Positions 9,501-17,108 of a DNA stretch of 64,000 nucleotides are shown here, piece after piece. Position numbers and translations under genes: made by a program. Below the pieces are notes generated by a model. That model was not told the DNA's origin, made no database searches, and saw only the letters and a program-made list of their open reading frames with translations. Position 1 is the first letter of the stretch. The number at the start of each line of letters is the position of its first letter. Origin of the DNA: Streptomyces sp. B3I8 (GTDB taxonomy: Bacteria > Actinomycetota > Actinomycetes > Streptomycetales > Streptomycetaceae); NCBI RefSeq assembly GCF_030816915.1, contig NZ_JAUSYN010000002.1, positions 5,717,501-5,781,500 of the forward strand. Reading direction: 5' to 3'.

Positions 9501-10442
9501 GTGCGACGAAGGATTCTGCTGGTCGGCTGGTTCAGCTTCCTGGACGGCGAGGCCACCGCGGGCGACGTCCTGGCCCTGCGACGCGTCGAGGACGTCCTCG
9601 ACCGCGCCGGACTGGCCCACGACGCGGTCTGGAGCCCCGGCTTTTGCCCCGGGGCACCGCACCTCGACGCGGTCCGGCCCGGCGAGTACACCCATCTGGT
9701 GTTCGTGTGCGGGCCGCTGCACGGGCCGCAGGTGGAGCAGTTGCACGCGCGGTTCCCGGGATGCGTGCGGATCGCGGTGGGCGTCTCGGTGATCGACCCC
9801 GGCAGTGCGGCGGTCACCGGGTTCCACCGCGTCCTGGCCCGCGACGCGCCCCACCGCGAGCCGGCCCGGGACCTCGCCGCGAGCGCCCCGCAGGTCCTCT
9901 CCACGCCGGTGGCCGGAGTGATTCTCACCGACGGCCAGCACGAGTACGGGGAACGCCGGCGGCATGCCGAGGTCGCGGACGTGCTCACCCGCTGGCTCGG
10001 CGGCAAGGACTGCGCGCGGCTGCCGCTGGAGACCCGACTGGACTCCCACGACTGGCGGTCGGCCGCGACGGCGGCCCAACTCCAGTCCGTACTGCACCGG
10101 TTGGACGTGGTGGTCACCGACCGGCTGCACGGCATGGTGCTGGCGCTGCGGGCCGGTGTGCCCGCGCTGGCCGTCGACCCGGTCGAGGGCGGAGCGAAGG
10201 TGACCGCACAGGCCCACGCCTGCGGCTGGCCCGCGGTGGTCGGCGCCGAACGGCTCGACGTACGGCGCCTCGAGCACTGGTGGACCTGGTGTCTGACCTC
10301 CGGGCGGTCGGCTGCACGGGAGGTGCGGGAGGAGTTCCGCGGGGCGTCCGGGGCGGGGGTGACGCCCGGCGCGAGGGACGGGGCGGCGGGGCTGCTCGAC
10401 GCGCTGGAGATACAGGGGGCGCGGGCCCTGGGCGGCAGTTAG
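9501..10442 (+). CDS. Polysaccharide pyruvyl transferase-like protein
   Basis: 313 residues from GTG 9501, with a GGGAGGAG ribosome site 7 nt upstream. The N-terminus (RRILLVGWFSFLDGEATAGD) and the C-terminal motif TDRLHGMVLALRAGVPALAVD are typical of the polysaccharide pyruvyl transferase (CsaB/WcaK-like) superfamily, which has a GT-B-like fold and adds pyruvate ketals to cell-surface sugars. No glycan-assembly genes are adjacent, so the acceptor is unknown. The DUF3040 gene lies 69 bp downstream on the same strand. Confidence 0.65.
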   Translation: MRRRILLVGWFSFLDGEATAGDVLALRRVEDVLDRAGLAHDAVWSPGFCPGAPHLDAVRPGEYTHLVFVCGPLHGPQVEQLHARFPGCVRIAVGVSVIDPGSAAVTGFHRVLARDAPHREPARDLAASAPQVLSTPVAGVILTDGQHEYGERRRHAEVADVLTRWLGGKDCARLPLETRLDSHDWRSAATAAQLQSVLHRLDVVVTDRLHGMVLALRAGVPALAVDPVEGGAKVTAQAHACGWPAVVGAERLDVRRLEHWWTWCLTSGRSAAREVREEFRGASGAGVTPGARDGAAGLLDALEIQGARALGGS

Positions 10443-10511
10443 TTCCGGGGGGTCGCGGGCACCCGGAACCGTGCGTCCACAGGGCAGGCGTTTTTTGGGG
10501 AGGCCCCCGAG

Positions 10512-10841
10512 GTGAGCACCGACCGGATACCCGATGTCCCCGATATCCCCGAGCACGAGCAGCGCGTACTCGCCGACATCGAGGCCGCGTTGCGGCGCGG
10601 CGACCGGAGGCTGGACCGGCGGTTGCGCACATTGCGGATGCGGCGGGGTCCCGACGTCCGGCGGCTCGCCGGGTACGAGCCGCGGGCGGCGGTGGTGGGC
10701 GTCTGGCTGTGCGTGGCGGTGGCGTTGATGGTGACGGGCATCTGCACGGGTGAGCCGGCGGTCATCTGGGCCTTCGCGGTGGTGTGGCCGGTGGCGCTGT
10801 TCGGCCTCTTCCGCCTCCTGTGCCGGCGGTCCGGGCCCTGA
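10512..10841 (+). CDS. DUF3040-like two-helix membrane protein
   Basis: 109 residues from GTG 10512. The N-terminus has the pattern IPEHEQRVLADIEAALRRGDRRLDRRL (a DUF3040-type amphipathic helix), then two adjacent transmembrane helices (AVVGVWLCVAVALMVTGI and VIWAFAVVWPVALFGLFRLL). DUF3040 proteins are small actinobacterial membrane proteins of unknown role. Same strand as the upstream pyruvyl transferase-like gene. Confidence 0.7.
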   Translation: MSTDRIPDVPDIPEHEQRVLADIEAALRRGDRRLDRRLRTLRMRRGPDVRRLAGYEPRAAVVGVWLCVAVALMVTGICTGEPAVIWAFAVVWPVALFGLFRLLCRRSGP

Positions 10842-10900
10842 CGGGCCGGGCTCCGCCTTCTCGAGCAACGGCTCGCCCAGGCCGGGTGCCGTAACCGATC

Positions 10901-11374
10901 GCGCAGTTCCCCGCGCCCCTAGGTGGGTGGTGGGCGGCGCGGGTTCGGGGCAGGTGCGGCGCCGCTGTGGCCGGTCGCGCAGTTCCCCGCGCCCCTGGGG
11001 GTGGCTTCGGCGGACCGGGGTGCCCAGCCCTCCCGCGCGAGAGGGGACTGCGTCCCACGTCTTCCGGGACCGTACGGGCATGGGCACCCTCTCGTTCCCG
11101 GCCCGCCCCGGTCTACCCAGGGGCGCGGGGAACTGCGCGAGAGGCCCCACCGGCGGCCGGCCGGCAACGCGCCCGGCTCGACCCGGGGGATGCGGGAGGG
11201 GGCACCCTCTCGTCCCCGGCCCGCCCCGGTCTACCCAGGGGCGCGGGGAACTGCGCGAGAGGCCCCACCGGCGGCCGGCCGGCAACGCGCCCGGCTCGAC
11301 CCGGGGGATGCGGGAGGGGGCACCCTCTCGTCCCCGGCCCGCCCCGGTCTACCCAGGGGCGCGGGGAACTGCGC
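10901..11374. repeat. Dispersed 20-bp element (GCGCAGTTCCCCGCGCCCCT), two forward and three inverted copies
   Basis: The 20-mer GCGCAGTTCCCCGCGCCCCT occurs at 10901-10920 and 10977-10996. Its reverse complement occurs at 11119-11138, 11237-11256 and 11355-11374. The sequence resembles a GC-rich intergenic motif common in Streptomyces genomes (from memory). Forward and inverted copies can pair into long hairpins and could act as terminators or recombination points. A diverged copy lies at about 20232-20250. Confidence 0.75.
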
Positions 11375-11437
11375 GAGAAGCGGCCACCGGCGGCCGGCCG
11401 ACAACGCGCCCGGCCCGGCCCGGGCAGGGGCTCCGGG
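11085..11437. repeat. 118-bp direct tandem repeat, three copies
   Basis: Three head-to-tail units of 118 bp begin at 11085, 11203 and 11321 (each starting CACCCTCTCG). Units 1 and 2 are nearly identical; the third diverges in its second half. Each unit contains one inverted 20-bp element. Frames through the array are Pro/Arg/Gly-rich with no family resemblance, so I regard the block from about 10860 to 11510 as non-coding. Confidence 0.85.
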
Positions 11438-11524
11438 GCCACCCCCGGCGTACGTGAGCCATCGCACCCCCCTCCCCCGGGGGGCCCACGCATCGGCGGG
11501 CCCGAACCGTGGCACTGGTGCCCC

Positions 11525-12676
11525 ATGCACTCGTTCCGAACGGCCGCACGGGCCGTCCGCGCGCAGGCGAGGGCCGCCACCCTCACCGCGCACCGCGCCC
11601 GGGTGGCGCCCGGCCGCGAACGCGACCTGGTCGTCCAGGCGTGCAAGGCGGCCCTCGCCGCCTTCCTCGCCTGGCTCGCCGCCGGCTGGTGGCTGCACGC
11701 CCCCGTCGCCTTCGTCGCCCCCTGGGTCGCCATCGTCCTCGTCGAGTCCACGGTGTACCGCTCGATCGCGCACGGGCTGCAGCAGCTCGCCGCGATCGCC
11801 ACCGGCACCGTCGTCGCGACGGCCTTCGCCCTCGCCCTGAACAGCACGCTGCTCGCGATGGCCGTCGTACTCCCCGCCACCGTCCTGCTCGGCAACTGGC
11901 GCCGCCTCGGCAGCCAGGGCATCTATGCGGCCACCGGCGCCCTCTTCGTCCTCACCGGCCCCTCGGTCGGTGTCACCACCTCCGCCGCCCGGATCGGCGA
12001 GGCCGCCTTCGGCGCGCTCGTCGGCATCGCCGTCAACGCGCTGATCCGGCCGCCGATGTATCTGCGCAGCCCGCGCTCCGCGCTGCTCGACGCCGCCGAC
12101 GAGGCGCGGTCCGTGATGGAGGACGTGGCGGACGGCCTCGACGGCGCCGAGTGGGACGCCGCCCGGGCCGGCGAATGGCACGAGCGCGCCCTCCACCTGA
12201 GCCGCCTGGTCGATCAGGCCCGCTCCGCCCTCGGGTGGAGCCGGGAGAGCCTGCGCGTCAACCCGCGCCGCCGCTCCCGCGCCGTCGCGGAGCCGGGCAG
12301 CGCCTACGACGACGCCGTGACCGTCTTCGACCACATCGCCGTCCACACCGCCGGCGTCACCCGGACCGTCCTGGAGACCGCCGGGGAGGACCGCTCGGCG
12401 TCCTGGCCCGGCACCTCCCTCGCCCGGCCCTACGCCGCGTTCCTGCGCCGGACCGCCGAGGCCGTACGCCTCTACAGCGCGGCCCGCTTCGACGACGGCT
12501 CCGCGGAGGAACTCGGGAAGGCCGTCGAAGGGCTGCGCGACACCCTCGACGAGCTGCGCCGCCGGCTGCCGGACGCCGCCACCGGCGACCCCGAGGACCT
12601 CGCCACGTACGGCACCCTGCTCACCCAGGCCCGCCGCCTCACCGACCGGCTCGCCCCCGTTGACCCGAGCGGGTGA
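11525..12676 (+). CDS. FUSC/aromatic acid exporter-like membrane protein
   Basis: 383 residues from ATG 11525. After a basic N-terminus there are about six hydrophobic segments in residues 38-175 (for example AALAAFLAWLAAGWWL and AAFGALVGIAVNALI), then a long soluble helical C-terminal domain (about 180-383) with many Asp/Glu/Arg. This is the half-size layout of FUSC/ArAE-type proteins, which export aromatic acids or similar anions. The substrate is unknown. It is followed after 66 bp by the isocitrate lyase/PEP mutase-like gene. Confidence 0.7.
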   Translation: MHSFRTAARAVRAQARAATLTAHRARVAPGRERDLVVQACKAALAAFLAWLAAGWWLHAPVAFVAPWVAIVLVESTVYRSIAHGLQQLAAIATGTVVATAFALALNSTLLAMAVVLPATVLLGNWRRLGSQGIYAATGALFVLTGPSVGVTTSAARIGEAAFGALVGIAVNALIRPPMYLRSPRSALLDAADEARSVMEDVADGLDGAEWDAARAGEWHERALHLSRLVDQARSALGWSRESLRVNPRRRSRAVAEPGSAYDDAVTVFDHIAVHTAGVTRTVLETAGEDRSASWPGTSLARPYAAFLRRTAEAVRLYSAARFDDGSAEELGKAVEGLRDTLDELRRRLPDAATGDPEDLATYGTLLTQARRLTDRLAPVDPSG

Positions 12677-12742
12677 CCGGAATCTTGCGTTTCGTCGGCC
12701 TTCGCTGGAACTGTGAGGCCCCATTCGATCAACGGAGGGCCC

Positions 12743-13600
12743 ATGCACCACGGCCGTCGGCTGCGCGCCGCGATCGCCCACCCCGGTACGACCCCGCTCA
12801 TCGGCGTCTACGACATGTACTCCGCCTCCCTGGCGGCCCGGCACTACGACGGTCTGTTCGTCTCCGGGTTCGGCTTCGCCGCCTCCCACTACGGGCTGCC
12901 CGACATCGGCTTCATCGCCTGGCCGGACATCGTGCAGTTCACCGAACGGCTGCGGCTCGCGCTGCCCGCCCACCACCTCCTCGTCGACATCGACGACGGT
13001 TACGCCGACCCCGAGGTCGCCTGCCACGTCGTACAGCGCCTGGAACGGGCCGGGGCGTCCGGCGTCATCCTGGAGGACCGGCAGCGGCCCCGGCGCTGCG
13101 GGCACGCGGACGGCAAGCGGATCCTGCCGCTGGAGGAGTACCTGGACAAGCTCGGCATGGTCCTCGACAGCCGGCGGGAACTGGTGGTGGTCGCCCGCAC
13201 CGACGCCGTCGAGGACGCCGAGCAGATCCGCCGGGCGAGGGCGCTCGCCAAGCGCGGCGCCGACGTCGTCCTCGTCGACGGCGTGCGGGATGTGGCCGCG
13301 ATCCGCCGGATCCGCGAGGCGGTCGGCGACACCCCGCTGCTGTTCAACCAGATCGAGGGCGGCAAGTCGCCCCGCCTCTCCCTCACCGAGCTGACGGAAC
13401 TCTCCGTCGACGTGGCGATCTACAGCACGCCCTGCCTGTTCGCCGCCCACCGGGCCATCGACACCGCCCTGGACGCCCTCAAGCGCGCGGACGGACGGCT
13501 CCCCGACGCCGCCGGCACCCCGGACGCGGTGGGCGTGGCGGTCTCCACCCGGCTCCTGGAGGCCAACATCAGCCGCCACCACGTACGGGACGCCGGCTGA
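12743..13600 (+). CDS. Isocitrate lyase/PEP mutase family enzyme
   Basis: 285 residues from ATG 12743, with an ACGGAGGG ribosome site. It shows the TIM-barrel pattern of the ICL/PEPM superfamily: GVYDMYSASLAARHYDGLFVSGFG at the N-terminus, metal ligands in DIDDGYADP, the loop motif RRCGHADGKRI (compare KKCGH) and ARTDA. The family cleaves or forms C-C or C-P bonds of 2-oxo/dicarboxylic acids (isocitrate, 2-methylisocitrate, oxaloacetate, PEP). The motifs do not settle the substrate. It is not an aceA-type isocitrate lyase, because it is far shorter. Confidence 0.8.
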   Translation: MHHGRRLRAAIAHPGTTPLIGVYDMYSASLAARHYDGLFVSGFGFAASHYGLPDIGFIAWPDIVQFTERLRLALPAHHLLVDIDDGYADPEVACHVVQRLERAGASGVILEDRQRPRRCGHADGKRILPLEEYLDKLGMVLDSRRELVVVARTDAVEDAEQIRRARALAKRGADVVLVDGVRDVAAIRRIREAVGDTPLLFNQIEGGKSPRLSLTELTELSVDVAIYSTPCLFAAHRAIDTALDALKRADGRLPDAAGTPDAVGVAVSTRLLEANISRHHVRDAG

Positions 13601-13785
13601 CGCTCCGACCGGCCGGTGGCGGCGTGGGGACGTCGGGCCACCTCTCGCTGCGGCGGTGCCACCGGATCACGGGCACGGCCCGATCCCCGGCGTTCGTCGC
13701 CCGGCCCGCGCTTCACCGGCAGTGCTTCGCTGCCGCCCGGGCACACTCCTGGCGGGTCCGTGCCCGAGAGGGGCCGGCGCGGATC

Positions 13786-15036
13786 TCACGCGCGGTGCTT
13801 GCCTCGGCGCTGCCGGGAGCGGGTGCCGTAGGTGAGGGCGACGACGAGGCCGAGGCTCTGCAGTACCGCGCAGAAGGTGATCAGCGTGTGTATGGCCGCC
13901 GGGCCGACGACGGCCATGAGGAGGCCGGCGAGGGGGTAGGGCAGGAGCAGGAGCAGCACGGTCACCGACAGTGTGCTGCCGAACACCCCGACGGGGATGA
14001 GGCGGGACCGCAGAGTGCGCAGTACGACGGCCAGCATGCTGTCGCCCGCCATGAAGACGGCGATCAGTGCCAGGTACGTCCGGTAGGAATCGGCGTGCCC
14101 GATGAGGAGGCACGGCACGCTCGTCACCACGGCGGCGAAGCGTCCTACCCGCGCCAGCCCCCACCGGTCGATCATGAAGCGGCAGACGGTGACCGCCAGC
14201 AGCGACGCGGCGGCCGCGCAGGACCAGATCACGCCGACGGAGGCGCTGGACCGGCCGAGGTTCTTCACGACGATCACCGGGGTGGCCGCCTCCAGGAGAC
14301 CGAGGGCCAGGTTGGAGAACGCCAGCCCGGCCACCAGCCACATGAGCGCCGGGAGCGCGCGCAGGGTGGACCAGCCTGTCCGCCATCCCTGTGCGGCGGG
14401 CGCGGTCACGTGCGCGGGTGCCCGGCGCATGCCCGGCGCGATGGCGGCCGCCAGTGTCGACAGGCCGCCGATCACGGCGAGCATGCCACTGGAGCCGTCC
14501 CATTGCAGCAGGAAGCCGCCCGCTGCCGGACCGACCAGAGCAGCGGCCTGGTCGATGCCCAGGAGGACCGACTGGACGCGGTGTCCCGCGTCGCCCGCGT
14601 CCCGGCTGGCGACCGCGCCGACGCTCTCGGCCGCGATGTAGCTGAACTGGGTCAGGCAGCCCACGCACGCCGCCAGGAGCATCACGGGGCCCAAGGTCAT
14701 GTCGTCGTCGGTCATCGCCAGGGCGGGGGCCACGCCTGCGACGACCAGCGCACGGGCCGCGGCGGCCAGCCGGAACACCCGTGCGGGTCCGTAACGGTCG
14801 ACAGCCATACCGGCCAGACCGAACGTGCACAGGCGTGGCGCCCACGCCAGCACGAAGGCGATTCCGGTCAGGGAAGCCGAGTTCGTCGTGCCCAGCACCA
14901 GCAGCGGGATGCCGTAGGTGGCCATCGAGGAGGCGGTCGCGTCCGCCAGGCGAGGCAGGTAGATGTTCCGCATCCGGCCGTGGGTGACGGTGCGGGCGTG
15001 CCGGGGCACAGCGGGCCGGATTCTCGTAGCTATCAA
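13786..15036 (-). CDS. MFS transporter
   Basis: About 416 residues from a proposed TTG start at 15036, chosen because AGGAAAG lies 9 nt upstream; ATG 14973 (MRNIYLPRLADATASSM) is an alternative at the start of helix 1. Twelve hydrophobic segments can be followed, with the MFS loop motif between helices 2 and 3 (GMAVDRYGPARVFR) and its weaker repeat (RFMIDRWGLARVGR) in the second half. It resembles the MFS group containing macrolide-type efflux proteins. The substrate is unknown and no biosynthetic genes are adjacent. Confidence 0.75.
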   Translation of the reverse strand: MIATRIRPAVPRHARTVTHGRMRNIYLPRLADATASSMATYGIPLLVLGTTNSASLTGIAFVLAWAPRLCTFGLAGMAVDRYGPARVFRLAAAARALVVAGVAPALAMTDDDMTLGPVMLLAACVGCLTQFSYIAAESVGAVASRDAGDAGHRVQSVLLGIDQAAALVGPAAGGFLLQWDGSSGMLAVIGGLSTLAAAIAPGMRRAPAHVTAPAAQGWRTGWSTLRALPALMWLVAGLAFSNLALGLLEAATPVIVVKNLGRSSASVGVIWSCAAAASLLAVTVCRFMIDRWGLARVGRFAAVVTSVPCLLIGHADSYRTYLALIAVFMAGDSMLAVVLRTLRSRLIPVGVFGSTLSVTVLLLLLPYPLAGLLMAVVGPAAIHTLITFCAVLQSLGLVVALTYGTRSRQRRGKHRA

Positions 15037-15949
15037 GGCGACGGACTTTCCTGTGGACCGTGACGGCGGTCGGCGAAGGACCTGGGCGGGGAAAGGGGCG
15101 AAGTGGGTGAACGGGTTCTTCCGGTGATCCCCTTCCTGGGAGGTGGAGGCAGGCCGCATCCCGGACCGCGGTCACAAGGGCGAACCGGCTGCCGGACACG
15201 TCGGGTCGGACGCCCGCGGCGCACAACTGCCGCGGGGGACTGCGACGTTTACTGCTCAACAACCTGCACACTTCGAACAGCGTGATCAACTCGCCAAGCG
15301 TTACGCCAGGTAAGTCGAGGTCGGGTGCGCCGCGGCGCGTATCCAGCACTCACCGGCACCGCGGCGGACCGCACCACGACGACCACGTACGCCACGCACC
15401 CGAAAGTGCTCTCCAAGACCTGCGGCTCCACACAACTGACCACACGCCAGGTCGGCCCGGGGCAGGGGCGCGGCCGCCGGCCGAACCCTCCTCCCGGCGC
15501 CGGACCCCCGAACGGTCAGACCCCCGAACGCCCGGAGACCGGGACTGAGGTGCGCGACACGCCCCGGCTCACGAGGCCACGCTGCTGCACGTCACCTCGC
15601 GGCAGACTCACGGCGTTTCGCGGATCCACGCCGCGGCGTGCCGACCGGGCGTCCGGTCAACCACGTGCGGTGGAACGGGTCATGCGCGGCGCGGCACCGT
15701 CGGCGTCGGGTTCCGTTCTCGGGCGAGGGGGACCAGGTGTCGGGTCAGCACGGCGCCGGCATGGTCGGGACTGCCGCGCGACGGGAGACCCGGCGCGGCG
15801 GAGACGAGGGCGGTGGCAGGACCGGCAGCCGGCGCCGAGCGCGTCGGCGATCACCCGGTCCGCGCCCGGCCGGCGCGCCCCGCACCTCCGAGGCCACCTC
15901 CTCGTCGGCCGGCACGCGTTCGCTTCGCCGCGGGAGTTACGTTGACGGC
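15037..15949. other. Long gene-poor interval
   Basis: About 900 bp between the divergent MFS and phosphatase genes. The part from about 15240 to 15450 is less GC-rich than its neighbours. Frames here (for example a 206-codon plus-strand frame) are Arg/Pro/Thr-rich, lack domains and show weak codon bias. I see no tRNA, CRISPR or recognisable pseudogene. It presumably holds both promoters and perhaps decayed sequence. Confidence 0.5.
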
Positions 15950-16378
15950 ATGACTGATACCTGGCGGGCCGGTGACCCCGGCGTGCTGAAACTGCCCTCG
16001 GGCCGGCTGGTCCGGGGGCGCGGCCTGCGGCACCCGCTGCCACCGGGCGCGACACCCCGGTACGGCGTGTACCTGCTCGGTGGCCGGCCGCCGGAGACCG
16101 ACTGGGAGGCCTGCTGGCTGCGCTGGCCCGACTTCCGGCTGCCCGCCGACCGGGCACGGGCGCGCGAGGTGCTCGCCGACGCGTGGGAGCGGGCCGGCGC
16201 CGAACGCGTCGAGTTCGCCTGCGGCGGCGGGCGCGGACGCACCGGGACGGCGCTGGCCTGCCTGGCGGTCCTCGACGGGGTACCGGCGGCCGAGGCGGTG
16301 GCGTTCGTGCGCCGCCACTACGACCGCCGGGCGGTGGAGACGCCGTGGCAGAAGCGGTACGTACGGGCTTTCAGCTGA
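15950..16378 (+). CDS. Protein-tyrosine phosphatase-like protein
   Basis: 142 residues from ATG 15950. It contains the phosphatase P-loop CGGGRGRTGT (CX5R with Cys91 and Arg97) and, about 30 residues before it, LRWPDFRLP, which matches a WPD loop supplying the general acid Asp61. This makes a compact PTP or dual-specificity-like enzyme credible. The usual HC before the P-loop is AC here. The gene is isolated; its substrate is unknown. Confidence 0.7.
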   Translation: MTDTWRAGDPGVLKLPSGRLVRGRGLRHPLPPGATPRYGVYLLGGRPPETDWEACWLRWPDFRLPADRARAREVLADAWERAGAERVEFACGGGRGRTGTALACLAVLDGVPAAEAVAFVRRHYDRRAVETPWQKRYVRAFS

Positions 16379-16412
16379 TGGCGACCGGGTGATTTGGGTG
16401 GGCGGGGGGCCG

Positions 16413-16817
16413 TCAGGCCCGGTCGATGTGCACGTTCGTCGACTTCACCCGGGCCGTGGCCTCCACGCCCACCTCCAGGCCCAGTTCCTCCACCGCCTCG
16501 CGGGTCAGCAGGGACACCAGGCGGTGCGGGCCCGCCTGGATCTCCACCTGCGCCGCCACGTCGCCCAGCTTGACCGCCGTGACGATGCCGGGGAACGCGT
16601 TGCGGACCGAGGTGTACGAGGGGAGGTCCTCGGTCCCGTCCGGGCCGCCGCCGCGCGCGAGCTCCACGGAGAAGGCGGCGAGGTCGCGGCCCTCGATCAG
16701 GCGGCGTCCGCCCTCGTCCCGGTGGGTGGCCATGCGGCCCGCGTCGGCCCAGCGGCGCGCGGTGTCCGGGCTGACGCCCAGGAGACGGGCGGCCTGGCCG
16801 ATCGTGTAGGACTGCAT
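16413..16817 (-). CDS. HTH-TOBE protein (molybdopterin/oxyanion-binding type regulator)
   Basis: 134 residues from ATG 16817 (a second start three codons upstream is possible). Residues 1-50 form a MerR/excisionase-like helix-turn-helix (YTIGQAARLLGVSPDTARRWADAGRM) with a GRRLIEGRDLAAF wing. Residues about 70-134 form a TOBE/Mop-like domain (RNAFPGIVTAVKLGDVAAQVEIQAG ending VKSTNVHIDRA), which in related proteins binds molybdate or tungstate. It is likely a small molybdate-responsive DNA-binding protein. No molybdate transporter genes are in the window. Confidence 0.8.
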   Translation of the reverse strand: MQSYTIGQAARLLGVSPDTARRWADAGRMATHRDEGGRRLIEGRDLAAFSVELARGGGPDGTEDLPSYTSVRNAFPGIVTAVKLGDVAAQVEIQAGPHRLVSLLTREAVEELGLEVGVEATARVKSTNVHIDRA

Positions 16818-16857
16818 GGCCGTCAAGATAGCCCGAGCGGTCCCGGATACGTGGACA

Positions 16858-16898
16858 GGGGGCGTTGCGGGCCGCTCGTGGAGGCCCGCAGCGCCCCC
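16858..16898. terminator. Strong inverted repeat between HTH-TOBE gene and LAL gene
   Basis: A 16-bp stem (16858-16873 with 16883-16898, one G-T pair) with a 9-nt loop. It lies upstream of the HTH-TOBE gene and 210 bp past the LAL stop, so it may insulate the two minus-strand genes. No U-tract follows, as is usual in Streptomyces. Confidence 0.6.
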
Positions 16899-17061
16899 TG
16901 GCTCGATGTGCGACGGGGATGGCGGGACCGATCCCTGTCTGCCCGGGCGAGCGGCACGGATGTCACGCTAGGACGCGTCGTGGACCTCTCCCAAGGAGGG
17001 AACCCCCTACGGCCCCGCGCGCAGGGAAAACCCTCGATGACCTGAGGGTGGGAGAAACAGT

Positions 17062-17093
17062 CCGCGGGCCGGGTGCGGACACCCGGTCCGCGG
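17062..17093 (-). terminator. Hairpin just after the LAL stop
   Basis: Inverted repeat of 14 bp (17062-17075 with 17080-17093, one mismatch) with a 4-nt loop, starting 15 nt downstream of the stop codon of the minus-strand LAL gene. Its position and stability make it the likely terminator. Confidence 0.65.
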
Positions 17094-17108
17094 GTCCAGT
17101 GCGGACGT

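Noticed and set aside
15325..15945. A 206-codon plus-strand frame in the gap before the phosphatase gene
   Set aside because: Arg/Pro/Gly/Thr-rich, poor codon bias, no ribosome site and no domain.
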